A DNA stretch of 64,000 nucleotides. It comes from Buttiauxella gaviniae (lineage in GTDB: Bacteria; Pseudomonadota; Gammaproteobacteria; Enterobacterales; Enterobacteriaceae). Positions 1 to 9,318 of this stretch are shown here, in pieces. Location: the NCBI RefSeq assembly GCF_040786275.1, contig NZ_JBFMVT010000002.1, positions 4,030,001-4,094,000 of the forward strand. Direction: 5' to 3'. Every line of letters begins with the position of its first letter. The stretch's first letter is position 1. The notes under the pieces were generated by a model. It saw only the letters and a program-made list of their open reading frames with translations. It did not search any database and was not told where the DNA came from. A program made the translations under genes and the position numbers.

Positions 1-213
1 TTTGCCGGAGACTTTCTCAAGGGCAGGCCAGCCGCCCGCCAGACGAAGATCAACCATCTGATTTTCTGCGACCCAGCTCCCAAACACGCTCTCCTCCATG
101 GATTGCAGCGCCATGATCTGGCTGCCGAGGCTGTTCATTAACGCAAGGCTTGCTCCGGCAAAAATAACCATCGCCACCATCACTTCCAGAAGCGTCATGC
201 CGCGTTGATTCAT
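1..213 (-). CDS. gspI: Type II secretion minor pseudopilin GspI (partial, runs off left edge)
   Basis: Minor pseudopilin that sits in the tip complex of the type II secretion pseudopilus in the inner membrane and periplasm. Only the first 71 codons are present. The N-terminus MNQRG-MTLLEV is a classic prepilin peptidase site: cleavage after G5, glutamate at mature position +5, followed by a hydrophobic helix. The ATG overlaps the gspH stop by four bases (ATGA), so the two are translationally coupled. Gene order after gspG and gspH supports GspI over GspJ or GspK. The C-terminal part is outside the window. Confidence 0.93.
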   Translation of the reverse strand, partial: MNQRGMTLLEVMVAMVIFAGASLALMNSLGSQIMALQSMEESVFGSWVAENQMVDLRLAGGWPALEKVSGK

Positions 214-725
214 GGTGCCTCCGAAGTACTATCAACCAGCCGTGTTTCGCCTGATTCCGTTACGCTTAACGTTGCCAGCGCCTGCTTTTGGTCAAACGCG
301 GTTAGCTCGAACGGGGTGACTTCGCCGCCGGGAAATAACAGCAATTGCGGTTTGCCTTCCTGCTCCGCCGACGGTGAATCATCCAGCAGCAAATCCTGCT
401 GCGTCAGTTGGAAGGTGATGCCCTCTACAAAAGTAGGCTCGCTTGCTGAGAGGGCCTTCCAGCCGTGAGACTGGGCCGGATCCCGTACCATAAACTGGTA
501 CCCGTGCGCGTTAATCCGCAGGCCAAACAGCGCCCCCTGAGCCATCGCTTCCATGCGCTGAACGGGAATCGCATCGGCAAGGGCGGCAAGGCGCTCACGG
601 GCCTGTTTCTGGGATGAGTTCGACGGCAACGCCATTACCACCAGGCTTGATGTCGCCGCGATAATCACCACCACCAGCATCATTTCGATGAGGGTAAAAC
701 CGCCGTTGCCGTTGGCCTGAATCAT
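210..725 (-). CDS. gspH: Type II secretion minor pseudopilin GspH
   Basis: Minor pseudopilin of the type II secretion system, processed by the GspO prepilin peptidase and placed near the pseudopilus tip. The protein has 171 residues, the usual size for GspH. The leader MIQANGNGG is followed by FTLIEMM, giving cleavage after G9 and the conserved glutamate at +5, then a hydrophobic segment to about residue 30. Its ATG overlaps the gspG stop by one base (TAATG) and its stop overlaps gspI. The remaining domain is variable, as is typical of the family. Confidence 0.93.
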   Translation of the reverse strand: MIQANGNGGFTLIEMMLVVVIIAATSSLVVMALPSNSSQKQARERLAALADAIPVQRMEAMAQGALFGLRINAHGYQFMVRDPAQSHGWKALSASEPTFVEGITFQLTQQDLLLDDSPSAEQEGKPQLLLFPGGEVTPFELTAFDQKQALATLSVTESGETRLVDSTSEAP

Positions 726-1159
726 TACCCTTTGGCTCCGTTCAAATCCCAGTTGCCAATATCGTCATCGTTACCGGCTTGCCCGTCGGGGCCGGAAGAG
801 AAAATATCGATGGAGCCGTGCTCGCCTGGGCTCACCAGTTGATAGGCGTTCTGCCACGGATCTTCGGGAAGGCGTTTGATGTAGCCGTTTTGTTTGTAGT
901 TTTTCGGTTCCGGTGCGGCTTCAGGTTTGGTCAGAAGCGCATCTAAACCCTGTTCGCTGGTGGGGTAGCGCCCGTTATCGAGGGTGTACATATCCAGCGC
1001 ATTTTCGAGGGCGACAATATCGGTGACCGCTTTTTGCCGGTCGGCCTGATTTTTATTCCCCATCAGGTTGGGCACGACAATACTGGCAAGAATGCCCAGG
1101 ATGACGATCACCACCATAATTTCCAGCAGGGTAAAACCCTGCTGCTGACGCTTAACCAT
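725..1159 (-). CDS. gspG: Type II secretion major pseudopilin GspG
   Basis: Major subunit of the type II pseudopilus, the periplasmic piston that pushes folded substrates through the secretin. It has 144 residues. The N-terminus MVKRQQQG-FTLLEIMVV gives a prepilin peptidase site after G8 and Glu at +5. The C-terminal segment is rich in Asp and Gly (GPDGQAGNDDDIG), matching the calcium-binding loop that stabilises GspG subunits. It lies 13 bases downstream of gspF, with an AAGGAG ribosome site just upstream of the ATG. It is the best conserved pseudopilin of the set. Confidence 0.96.
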   Translation of the reverse strand: MVKRQQQGFTLLEIMVVIVILGILASIVVPNLMGNKNQADRQKAVTDIVALENALDMYTLDNGRYPTSEQGLDALLTKPEAAPEPKNYKQNGYIKRLPEDPWQNAYQLVSPGEHGSIDIFSSGPDGQAGNDDDIGNWDLNGAKG

Positions 1160-1172
1160 AACGGCTCCTTTT

Positions 1173-2393
1173 TTAATGACTGATCATGTTGTTGAGTTGA
1201 AGAATGGGCTCGAGAATGGCCAGCACGATAAACAGCACCACGCTTGCCATGCTGACCACCAGCAGCGGTTCGAAAAGACTCAGCGCCAGCGTCATCTCCT
1301 GTTGCAGTGCGTTATCCTGGTTGTCTGCCGCCCGCGCGAGCATGCTGTCCAGGGTGCCGCTGCGCTCGCCGGAGGCAATCATGTGCAACATCATCGGCGG
1401 GAAAAGGCGCGTCTGCGTTAATGCCCCGCGCAGGGTGCTACCTTCCCGCACGCGTTGTTGGGCGAGCGTGATTCGCAGGCGGGCTTCGGCGTTTTGCAGA
1501 ACTTCACCGCTAATTTGCATGGCGTCCAGCAGCGGGACGGTGCTGGCGTTGAGGATGCTCAGCGTGCTGGCGAAACGGGCGGTATTGGTGGCGCGGCTAA
1601 GGCGGCCTGTCACCGGTAAACGCAGCAGCAAATTGTGGTAGCGCAGGCGGTTGGCTGGGGTTTTTAGCCAGTGTTTCCAGTAAAACCCCGCAGCGGTTGC
1701 CAGCCCTAAAAAGGTGACGCCGTAACGTTGGAGCAGTTCGCTGCACCCCATCAGCATGCGCGTACTGAGCGGCAGCGCTTGCTTCATATGGACGAACTGT
1801 TCCACGACGTTCGGCACCACGGTGACCAACAAAATAGCGATAACGCTTACCGCCACAACGGTCAGCACCAGCGGGTAAACCATCGCCTGGCGCAATTTGT
1901 TTCGCATCTGCTGGCGTTGCTCGGTGTAGTGGGCAAGCCGCATCAAAACGTCATCGAGATGGGAGGATTTTTCACCCGCCGCCACCATCGCGCAGTAAAG
2001 CTCGTCGAACGCAGCAGGGCTTTCCGCCATGCTTTTTGCCAGGGTCTGACCTTCCAGCACCCGGCTGCGCACGCTGTTGATCACACTCTGCAGCCGCGCT
2101 TTTTCCGTCTGCTGCGAAACCACATTTAAGGCCTCTTCCAGAGGAATACCGGAGGCTAAAAGCGTGGCGAGCTGGCGGGTAAAAAGCGTGAGTTCACTCA
2201 CGCGCATCCCCGGTTTTCGGCGAGGCAAAAAGCGCTGCCGGGGACTCGCTGATGCGTTCGCTTCGTGAATTTTTACCGGGAGTAATTGCCGTTCGCGTAA
2301 CTGTTGCCGGGCGTGACGCACCGAGTCGGCCTCCATCGAACCCTGTTTTGATTTGCCGTTAACGTCCAGCGCCTGCCAGCGAAAATCTGCCAT
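1173..2393 (-). CDS. gspF: Type II secretion inner-membrane platform protein GspF
   Basis: Polytopic platform protein that links the cytoplasmic ATPase GspE to pseudopilus assembly. The 406-residue length is typical. Two T2SSF-type helical domains (about residues 70-170 and 275-370) are each followed by membrane segments, at about 172-194, 224-240 and 371-396. The N-terminal MADFRWQALD resembles other GspF starts. The gene begins two bases after the gspE stop, so it is in the same transcript. Confidence 0.95.
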   Translation of the reverse strand: MADFRWQALDVNGKSKQGSMEADSVRHARQQLRERQLLPVKIHEANASASPRQRFLPRRKPGMRVSELTLFTRQLATLLASGIPLEEALNVVSQQTEKARLQSVINSVRSRVLEGQTLAKSMAESPAAFDELYCAMVAAGEKSSHLDDVLMRLAHYTEQRQQMRNKLRQAMVYPLVLTVVAVSVIAILLVTVVPNVVEQFVHMKQALPLSTRMLMGCSELLQRYGVTFLGLATAAGFYWKHWLKTPANRLRYHNLLLRLPVTGRLSRATNTARFASTLSILNASTVPLLDAMQISGEVLQNAEARLRITLAQQRVREGSTLRGALTQTRLFPPMMLHMIASGERSGTLDSMLARAADNQDNALQQEMTLALSLFEPLLVVSMASVVLFIVLAILEPILQLNNMISH

Positions 2394-2395
2394 CG

Positions 2396-3874
2396 TTACG
2401 CCTCCCGACTCACGCGTAATACCTCTTCGAGGGAGGTAACGCCTTGCTGCACTTTTGCCAGGCCGTCAGCCCGCAGCGCGGGTGTGGTGGTGCGGATAAG
2501 GTTTTCCAGGTCATCTTCACTGGCATCCTGAGTGAGGGCTTTGCGAACGGCTTCATCAACCACCACCAGTTCGTGGAGCGAGGTGCGCCCCCGATAGCCC
2601 GTGTGGTTGCATTTTTCGCAGCCGACGGGATGCCAGAGCTGCGAAACGTTGGCTGGAAACGCGTAGCGTTGGCGCTGGTGTTCGTCTATCGTCTGGGCGG
2701 TTTTACAGTGCGGGCAGAGGGTGCGCACCAGGCGCTGCGCCAGCACCGCCGTCAGGGAGGAGGCGAGCAAGAAGGGCTCCACGCCCATATCCCGCAAACG
2801 GGCAATGGCCCCGATGGCGCTGTTGGTGTGCAGCGTGGAGAAAACCAGATGGCCGGTCAGGGAGGCCTGAACGGCTATCTTTGCCGTCTCGGTATCGCGG
2901 ATTTCACCGATCATCACCACATCCGGATCTTGCCGTAAAATGGCGCGTAGCCCGCGCGCAAATGTCATATCAACTTTGTTGTTCACCTGCGTCTGGCCGA
3001 TGCCGTCCAAATCGTATTCGATAGGATCTTCGACCGTCAGAATGTTGCGCTCGTGGCTGTTAATCTCTGATAGCGCGGCATACAGCGTGGTGGATTTGCC
3101 TGAACCCGTCGGGCCGGTGACCAGGATAATGCCGTACGGTTTACGTACCAGGTCTGCCATCGTCTGCTGTAATTCGGCGGACATCCCGAGATGGGAGAGC
3201 GCAAGACGCACGGTGTTTTTATCCAGCAGGCGCAGCACCACGCGCTCGCCGTGGCTGGAAGGGAGCGTGGAAACGCGCACATCAACGGCTCGCCCGCCAA
3301 TGCGCAAGCTAATGCGCCCATCCTGGGGAATGCGTTTTTCCGCAATATCGAGACGCGCCATGATCTTAATGCGCGAGATAAACACCGCTGCCAACTGGCG
3401 CTGCGGCTGAAGCACTTCCCGTAAAACGCCATCAATGCGAAAGCGAATAGCGAGGCGTGATTCATAGGTTTCAATATGAATATCAGATGCGCCGAGTTTT
3501 ATCGCTTCGCCCAACATGGCGTTGATCAGCCGAATAATCGGGGCGTCATCTTCCATATCCAGCAGGTCTTCCTGGCCCGGAAGCTGGCCTGCGAGATCGG
3601 TAAAGCTCACTTCGTTGCCCAGATCTTCCATCAACTGCTGCGCTTCGCTGGCGTCGCGTTGATATTCTTTTGTTAACTGCTGCGCAAACTGCGCGTCGTC
3701 CAGCGTCTGGACTGCGAACGACTGGCGCAGAACGCGGCGTATTTCCAGCAAGATTTGCGGCCTGAGTTCCCCGCGATGAACCAGCACCGGCGAGCTTTCA
3801 TGCCACTGCACCAGCACGCCGTGGTCGCGGGCAAAACTGAACGGTAGCTTTTGCTGCTTTCGCTCATCATTCAT
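2396..3874 (-). CDS. gspE: Type II secretion ATPase GspE
   Basis: Cytoplasmic hexameric ATPase that powers pseudopilus extension. The 492-residue protein shows a Walker A motif at 254-262 ([10 protein letters not shown]260), a Walker B region at 316-327 ([12 protein letters not shown]), and a four-cysteine zinc motif (C387, C390, C419, C422) characteristic of GspE. I chose the ATG at 3874 (MNDERKQ) over an upstream extension because a GGAGGA ribosome site lies seven bases before it, and because it overlaps the gspD stop by eight bases. The longer open frame would run far into gspD. Confidence 0.95.
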   Translation of the reverse strand: MNDERKQQKLPFSFARDHGVLVQWHESSPVLVHRGELRPQILLEIRRVLRQSFAVQTLDDAQFAQQLTKEYQRDASEAQQLMEDLGNEVSFTDLAGQLPGQEDLLDMEDDAPIIRLINAMLGEAIKLGASDIHIETYESRLAIRFRIDGVLREVLQPQRQLAAVFISRIKIMARLDIAEKRIPQDGRISLRIGGRAVDVRVSTLPSSHGERVVLRLLDKNTVRLALSHLGMSAELQQTMADLVRKPYGIILVTGPTGSGKSTTLYAALSEINSHERNILTVEDPIEYDLDGIGQTQVNNKVDMTFARGLRAILRQDPDVVMIGEIRDTETAKIAVQASLTGHLVFSTLHTNSAIGAIARLRDMGVEPFLLASSLTAVLAQRLVRTLCPHCKTAQTIDEHQRQRYAFPANVSQLWHPVGCEKCNHTGYRGRTSLHELVVVDEAVRKALTQDASEDDLENLIRTTTPALRADGLAKVQQGVTSLEEVLRVSREA

Positions 3875-5828
3875 TGAAGAATCCTCCGCGCGGCCGCGCC
3901 CCAGGGGTGGCGGGCAGTGTAAGATCGGGCGTAGGAAGGGCCAGCGCATCGCGATTCAGGCGGTCAGATTTTTGCTCATCCCGGAACTGGCGATACTTCT
4001 CATTGGAAACGCCGTTGTAACTTGCCCCATCGCGCAGAATCACCGGATGGATAAACACCATCAGATTCTGTTTGCTGGTACTGGTGCTGTTGTAGCGAAA
4101 GAGGTACCCGAGCAGGGGAATATCACCGAGGATCGGTACTTTACTGACGCTTTCGGTGGTCTGGTTATTCAGCAGGCCGCCGAGCACCACCGTTTCGCCG
4201 CTCCTGACCATCACCGCGTTATTGATGGTTCGGGTGTTAAAGGTTGCACCGAGATCGCTTCCGGCAGAGGAAGAGTCGACGGAGCTTGCCGAGGCGACGC
4301 TGGAGACTTCCTGCTCGATATTGAGCAGCACGCTTTCGCCGTCGTTGATCTGTGGGACGACTTTCAGTTTGGTGCCGACGGTTTTACGCTCGACGGTGTT
4401 ATACACGCTGCCGGTGGTGCTGGCCTGGCTGCCGGTGATGACCGGCACCTCCTGGCCGACGTTGATTGCCGCCTCTTTGTTATCTAGCGTGACGATGCTC
4501 GGCGTGGCGAGAATATTGCTGCGATTGTTATTGGCAAGCGCCGTCACCAGCCCGCCCCAGTCGCCGTTATAAAACCCGGCGGCAATGCCGTTAAAACTGC
4601 TGAGCAGCGCCGCGCTGCTGGAGCCGTTTTTTCTGTTTTCGGCGGCAACCACGGCGCTTATTGGCAAACCGGTACTGGTAAATTGCGTGGCACCGCCGTT
4701 TTGGTTAAACCACTGCACGCCGAAGTTCAGGGCGTCGCCATCCTGCATTTCGACGATCACCGCCTCAATCAAGACCTGGGCACGGCGAATATCAAGCCGG
4801 TTAATGATCTGCTCCAGCGCCTGCATGGCATCGGGCTGGGTGGTGATGACCAGAGAGTTCGTCTGCTCATCCGCAACAATACTCACCTCTTTGCCATTAA
4901 ACGTTGTGCTGCTGGCTCCGGCGCTCGCGGGTGCCGTTTCACCTTTGCTCTGAGCGGGGGCGGTGGTGGCGCTGGTTCCGCTCAGAACAGAAACCAGGTT
5001 TTTGGCCTGGGCATATTTGAGGTAAAAGACGCGGGTATTGCCCTGGTTTTGCTCTTCACGGTCAAGCTGGCGGGCGATGGTGATTAACCGCTGGCGGGAC
5101 TGGGCGCTCCCTGAAATCACCACGCTGTTGGTGCGCTCATCGGCAACCACGTTGGGCGCAAGGCCGCCGCCTTTGCCGTTGCGGTCGTTTTTATTTAAGC
5201 CGTTGAGGATTAGCCCCATCTCGCGCGATGAGGCGTATTTCAGTTTAATGATGTCAGATTGCTGGTTTCCGGCGGAGTCCACTCGACGGACGATTTCAGC
5301 CAGGCGATTGACCACCGCCGCGCGTCCGGTAACCAGCAAAACATTCGCCGATTCGTAGTGCACCACGTTTCCGGCTCCGGCGTTGTCGTTAAGCTGGCGC
5401 AACAGCGGGGCAAGCTCTTTCACATCCACGTTTGCCACTGGAATCACGCGGGTCACCACTTCGTCCCCGGTTCCGGCGTGGTAATCATCCGCCAGCGGAA
5501 TAGCGGCGGTTTTGGCGTTGGCGGATTTCACCACTTTTAAGATGCCGCTTGCCCCTGGCACCACGGCAAACCCGTACACATCCAGCACGCTCAGGAAGAA
5601 CTGATAATATTGCTCGTCGTTCAGGGCGTCATAGCTGCGGACATTCACCACGCCGCGCACGGCGGGGTCGATAATGATCGTCTTGTGCAGGTTTTTGCTG
5701 ACGATGTTGATAAATTCCTGGATGTCGGTGCTTTTGAAACTGGCGCTATAAGTGGCTCCCCATGCGGCGGGCAAAAGCCCCGCCAGAAGAGTGAGGCTCA
5801 GGGCAATTCTTTTTATTTGTAATGACAT
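3867..5828 (-). CDS. gspD: Type II secretion outer-membrane secretin GspD
   Basis: Secretin that forms the outer-membrane channel of the type II system. It has 653 residues from the ATG at 5828; an in-frame TTG two codons upstream is less likely because AAGG is well spaced from the ATG. A signal peptide covers about residues 1-24 (cleavage near AAWGA). N0-N3 domains fill the N-terminal half and the secretin core the C-terminal half, with the signature [14 protein letters not shown] near the end. A Ser/Ala/Thr-rich linker near 280-300 separates N2 and N3. It starts eight bases after gspC ends. Confidence 0.96.
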   Translation of the reverse strand: MSLQIKRIALSLTLLAGLLPAAWGATYSASFKSTDIQEFINIVSKNLHKTIIIDPAVRGVVNVRSYDALNDEQYYQFFLSVLDVYGFAVVPGASGILKVVKSANAKTAAIPLADDYHAGTGDEVVTRVIPVANVDVKELAPLLRQLNDNAGAGNVVHYESANVLLVTGRAAVVNRLAEIVRRVDSAGNQQSDIIKLKYASSREMGLILNGLNKNDRNGKGGGLAPNVVADERTNSVVISGSAQSRQRLITIARQLDREEQNQGNTRVFYLKYAQAKNLVSVLSGTSATTAPAQSKGETAPASAGASSTTFNGKEVSIVADEQTNSLVITTQPDAMQALEQIINRLDIRRAQVLIEAVIVEMQDGDALNFGVQWFNQNGGATQFTSTGLPISAVVAAENRKNGSSSAALLSSFNGIAAGFYNGDWGGLVTALANNNRSNILATPSIVTLDNKEAAINVGQEVPVITGSQASTTGSVYNTVERKTVGTKLKVVPQINDGESVLLNIEQEVSSVASASSVDSSSAGSDLGATFNTRTINNAVMVRSGETVVLGGLLNNQTTESVSKVPILGDIPLLGYLFRYNSTSTSKQNLMVFIHPVILRDGASYNGVSNEKYRQFRDEQKSDRLNRDALALPTPDLTLPATPGARPRGGFFNE

Positions 5829-5836
5829 ACCCAACC

Positions 5837-6613
5837 TTACTCCGCTAAATCGATAAAAATGTTTTTCTCAGCGTCATCACGTAGGACGGTGATATCCAAC
5901 TGGGTTAACTCACTAAGCTGTGCCATGAACTTTGCCGCTTCCTGCGGAGCGCGCAGGTCAAAGCCGTTAATGGCGATGGCTAAATCATTGGGCTGTAAGC
6001 CACTTTGCTGGAATAGCGTGGCCTCTTTGCCGGGATTAAGACGGTACCCCTGTATCACACCAGCTTTGTTCACCGGGGTAATCGCCACCTGTTCCAGTAA
6101 TTTTTTGGGCTCTTTCAGGCGTTGTTGACGCCCGGCAGGTGTACCCGGTGCGGCGTCGTCATAGAGCCTGAGGATCTCCTGTTTTCCTGCGTTGAGCACT
6201 TCCACGTGGTCGTCCTGAATCGCTGTGATACTTGCCTGGGTGCCGTCGATAACATCCTGAATGCCATAACTATTTTGATGGCCTGCCTGCTCAATAATCA
6301 CCAGCGAGTCTTCTGGTGTACTGCTGACTATTACGGCGGCTAACCGCACTTTTAGAGACGAGAGCGTGGCCGCAGGCGATTGCTTTTCCGGCTGGCCGGG
6401 AAAGAGCGTGTTAAAGCTGATTTGAGTAGGCTGCATTGCAGGCGGCTTTTTGCTTGCCAAAACAGGCGCTTGTGCTTGCGGAAACACCATTTCACCGAGT
6501 CGCCAGGTCAGGACGGCTAACTGATACCCGAGCCCGCAGAGCAATACTCCCGAGACTATCTGCACGAAAAATGGCTGAGAAAAACGTCGCGTGAACACCG
6601 GTTTACTTATCAC
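5837..6613 (-). CDS. gspC: Type II secretion inner-membrane protein GspC
   Basis: Bitopic inner-membrane protein that connects the GspL/M platform to the secretin and helps recognise substrates. It has 258 residues, one membrane segment at about 15-37, a periplasmic HR domain, and a C-terminal PDZ-like domain (about 175-258, containing LNPGKEA and GLQPNDLAIAINGFDL). The start is GTG at 6613; no ATG lies nearby that would keep the membrane segment, and the ribosome site is weak. It is the first gsp gene, 50 bases after the GH3 lipoprotein gene. Confidence 0.93.
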   Translation of the reverse strand: MISKPVFTRRFSQPFFVQIVSGVLLCGLGYQLAVLTWRLGEMVFPQAQAPVLASKKPPAMQPTQISFNTLFPGQPEKQSPAATLSSLKVRLAAVIVSSTPEDSLVIIEQAGHQNSYGIQDVIDGTQASITAIQDDHVEVLNAGKQEILRLYDDAAPGTPAGRQQRLKEPKKLLEQVAITPVNKAGVIQGYRLNPGKEATLFQQSGLQPNDLAIAINGFDLRAPQEAAKFMAQLSELTQLDITVLRDDAEKNIFIDLAE

Positions 6614-6631
6614 CCTGGATGGCCTTATTGG

Positions 6632-6657
6632 CCGGGGCGAGAACGCGCTCGCCCCGG
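6632..6657. terminator. GC-rich hairpin between the GH3 lipoprotein gene and gspC
   Basis: Ten-base perfect inverted repeat (CCGGGGCGAG...CTCGCCCCGG) with a six-base loop. A T run follows on the plus strand only. On the minus strand, where the flanking genes are transcribed, an A run precedes it and no U tract follows. It may therefore reduce rather than stop readthrough into gspC, protect the 3' end of the GH3 mRNA, or stop antisense transcripts coming from the gsp side. Confidence 0.5.
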
Positions 6658-6662
6658 TTTTC

Positions 6663-9074
6663 TTACTGACTCACCGTGACAAAATCGGCGGGGTTCACAC
6701 CGGCCGGAAGGGCAAGCGCGTCTGGCGTGGTGTTGCTCACCACGATTTCTTCGCTCACGTTAAAGGTCACAGGATCGCGACCCGCAACGTCTGACGACGG
6801 GGAGATCCAGGCTTTATACGTGCCGGGTTCGACGATCCACTGGTTTTTTTGCGGGTCAAAACTTGCCAGGGTTTTAGCCGGAATGGTGAACGTCAGCTTC
6901 TGGTTGGCTCCCGCTTGCAGGCTGTCCGTTTTACTGAAGGATTTCAGCTCTAACGCAGGTTTTTTCAGCTTCACTTCAGGTGCGCTGATATAGACCTGGG
7001 CGGCTTCTTTCCCGGCAACGCTCCCGGTGTTGGTGACCGAAACGCTCAGCGTGACCGCGCCTTTTGCCCCGTTGCTCAGGGTGTTGGACTCAACCGTTGC
7101 GCCGTCATAAGCGAAGGTGGTGTAGGAAAGACCGAAACCGAACGGCCATGCGACCGGCTTGCTGAAGGTGGTGTAGTAGCGGTAACCCACGTAGATGTCG
7201 TCGTTATAATCGATTTCATCCGGGGTGCCGTCACCGTTAAGATCTTTGCCTGGGAAGGTCGTGGCGGAAGGAACGTCGGCATAATATTGCGGAATGGTTT
7301 GCGCCAGTTTCCCGCCTGGGTTAACCGCGCCTGAGAGGACATCGGTAATTGCATGACCGGCTTCCTGGCCTGGCAGGTAGGAGAGCAAAATGGCATCGAC
7401 TTTATCTGCCCATTCTGTGGTGTCGACGATGGCGGAGACATCCAGCACCACCACCACTTTCTTGCCTGCGGCATGGAATGCGTCGGACGCGTTTTTAATC
7501 AGATTCAATTCGTTTTCAGTAAGCAGGTAGTCGCCACGGGTGTTGGTGCGATCCACGCCTTCGCCTGCGATACGGCCGATGGTGATCAGCGCGGCATCGT
7601 TATTTTGCGCCGCACTCTCTATGACGCTGACATCCACCGCCGGATCTTCACAGGTGAAGTAGCTGGGTATGGAGGAGACAAAACCCGGATGCTCGACCTT
7701 ATTTTGCGCGTAATAGTCGCGGTAGAAGGCGGTTAACGACTCATCGACGCTGTACTGCTGTTGCAGACCTTCGGCCAGCATAATGGTGGATTCGTTGTTC
7801 ACCTGGCCGCTGCCGGTGCCGCCCTTGATGGTTTCAATTTGGCTGACGCCAAAACTTGCCAGTTTGAGGCGCGGGGTTAAAGGCAGCGCCTGGCCGTCAT
7901 TTTTTAACAGCACCATACTTTCCGCCGCTGCCTGGCGTGCCAGGGCGCGGTGCTGCTCGAGATCGGGCTTGTTGTTGGCAGCGTAGTTGTTATATGAAGG
8001 GGACTGGAAGACTTGCGAAAGAATATGTTCGACGTTGACCGTCACGTCCGCTTCGGTGATATCCCCTTTGTCGTAAGAGGCTTTGAGAGCCTCCATTTCG
8101 CCGCCCGGCTCGATTAAATCATTCCCCGCTTTGAACTGTTTCCATGCGGTTAATTTTGGCGTACCGGCAAACCAGTCGGACATCACCAGCCCTTTAAAAT
8201 CCCACTCGTTACGCAAAATATCGGTCAGCAGATCGCGGCGTTCGTTGGTGTAGGTGCCGTTAAGTTTGTTATAGGAAGACATGACGGCCCATGGCTGGGA
8301 TTCTTCTACGGCAATCTGGAAACCACGCAGATAAATTTCGCGCATGGCGCGAGGGGAGACGAGGGTATCGATGGAGTTACGGTTAGTTTCTGAGTTATTC
8401 GCCACAAAGTGCTTAATGGTAGTGCCCACCTGGTTGGACTCAACGCCGTCTACCATGGCGGCGGCAATTTTCCCACTCAGCAGTGGATCTTCGGAATAGT
8501 ACTCAAAGTTACGGCCATTGAGCGGGTTACGCTGAATATTCATGCCCGGTGCCAGAATAAAATCAACGCCGTATTCTTTAATTTCTTCGCCCATGGCTTT
8601 ACCCACTTCGGCGACTAATTGGGTATCCCAGGAGGAAGCGAGCAGCGAGCCAATCGGCCAGGCGGTGGCGTAGTAAGTTTCTGAACTGCCGCTGCGGGTA
8701 CTATTTATGCGCAGACCCGCAGGGCCATCGGCTAATTTTGTTGCCGGAATATCCAGTTTGTCGCTTTTTACGCCGTTAATATAACCGGCGACGCCCGAGA
8801 CATCATTTTTAAGGTTGGTAATCTGAACATCCCCATTACCCATATTCATGCCCGGGCCCATGATCATATTCAGTTTTTCTTCGATGCTCATTTTAGCGGC
8901 TGCTTCTTTAGCCATCTTTTGATAATAAGCCGCATCTTTGACTTGTGAAGGCGGGGATTCTTCCTGATGGTCGTCGTCATCGTCGTCATGACAACCAGCA
9001 AGCATTCCGGCTAATGCCAGGGTGAGGCAAACGGTCAGGGTATTTAATTTTGTTTTTATGGCTAAGGATTCCAC
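6663..9074 (-). CDS. GH3-family beta-glucosidase, predicted surface lipoprotein
   Basis: Predicted glycoside hydrolase family 3 enzyme of 803 residues. It begins with a lipoprotein signal (LAGMLAGC, lipidated C28) followed by H29 and six aspartates. Family motifs include KHFVANNSETNR near 221, GRNFEYYSEDP near 187, the catalytic nucleophile D300 in VMSDW, PFGFGLSYTTF in the C-terminal part, and a fibronectin-III-like domain at about 690-775. Translation starts at GTG 9074 with AAGGA nine bases upstream. The gene lies directly upstream of gspC on the same strand, much as pullulanase lies beside pulC in Klebsiella, so it may be exported by this system (inference). BglX-like periplasmic enzymes lack the lipobox. 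The substrate is not evident. Confidence 0.85.
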   Translation of the reverse strand: MESLAIKTKLNTLTVCLTLALAGMLAGCHDDDDDDHQEESPPSQVKDAAYYQKMAKEAAAKMSIEEKLNMIMGPGMNMGNGDVQITNLKNDVSGVAGYINGVKSDKLDIPATKLADGPAGLRINSTRSGSSETYYATAWPIGSLLASSWDTQLVAEVGKAMGEEIKEYGVDFILAPGMNIQRNPLNGRNFEYYSEDPLLSGKIAAAMVDGVESNQVGTTIKHFVANNSETNRNSIDTLVSPRAMREIYLRGFQIAVEESQPWAVMSSYNKLNGTYTNERRDLLTDILRNEWDFKGLVMSDWFAGTPKLTAWKQFKAGNDLIEPGGEMEALKASYDKGDITEADVTVNVEHILSQVFQSPSYNNYAANNKPDLEQHRALARQAAAESMVLLKNDGQALPLTPRLKLASFGVSQIETIKGGTGSGQVNNESTIMLAEGLQQQYSVDESLTAFYRDYYAQNKVEHPGFVSSIPSYFTCEDPAVDVSVIESAAQNNDAALITIGRIAGEGVDRTNTRGDYLLTENELNLIKNASDAFHAAGKKVVVVLDVSAIVDTTEWADKVDAILLSYLPGQEAGHAITDVLSGAVNPGGKLAQTIPQYYADVPSATTFPGKDLNGDGTPDEIDYNDDIYVGYRYYTTFSKPVAWPFGFGLSYTTFAYDGATVESNTLSNGAKGAVTLSVSVTNTGSVAGKEAAQVYISAPEVKLKKPALELKSFSKTDSLQAGANQKLTFTIPAKTLASFDPQKNQWIVEPGTYKAWISPSSDVAGRDPVTFNVSEEIVVSNTTPDALALPAGVNPADFVTVSQ

Positions 9075-9228
9075 TGTTATTTTCCTTAAATATGTAGGGT
9101 GTTATCTGAATAAATTCAGGGATCTCAAAAGTAAGCAAATCAACAACAGCGGAATAATAACCAGGTAAATCACTCTTCACTTTGCAATGGAAAGCTATTT
9201 CTGTGCTCTTCGGAGCAGGGCGTTTTTT

Positions 9229-9244
9229 TGTGAGTGGTATCTCA
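9229..9244. promoter_or_regulatory. Candidate CRP site between the GH3 gene and the AraC-type regulator
   Basis: TGTGA-N6-TCTCA, nine of ten core bases of the CRP consensus. It lies in the 244-base divergent region upstream of both the GH3 gene (start 9074) and the AraC-type gene (start 9319). A TACAAT sequence at 9261-9266 could be the -10 of the rightward promoter. CRP control would fit a carbohydrate-use cluster, but promoter spacing is not ideal on either side. Confidence 0.4.
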
Positions 9245-9318
9245 AAATAATGCAGGATGCTACAATACATTAACATTACAAAAACAATATTAACGCCCAT
9301 TCTTGTGCAAGGTTTCAC

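Noticed and set aside
8986..9318. A minus-strand frame spanning the GH3/AraC intergenic region
   Set aside because: Overlaps the GH3 start, has no ribosome site and reads as non-protein-like sequence.
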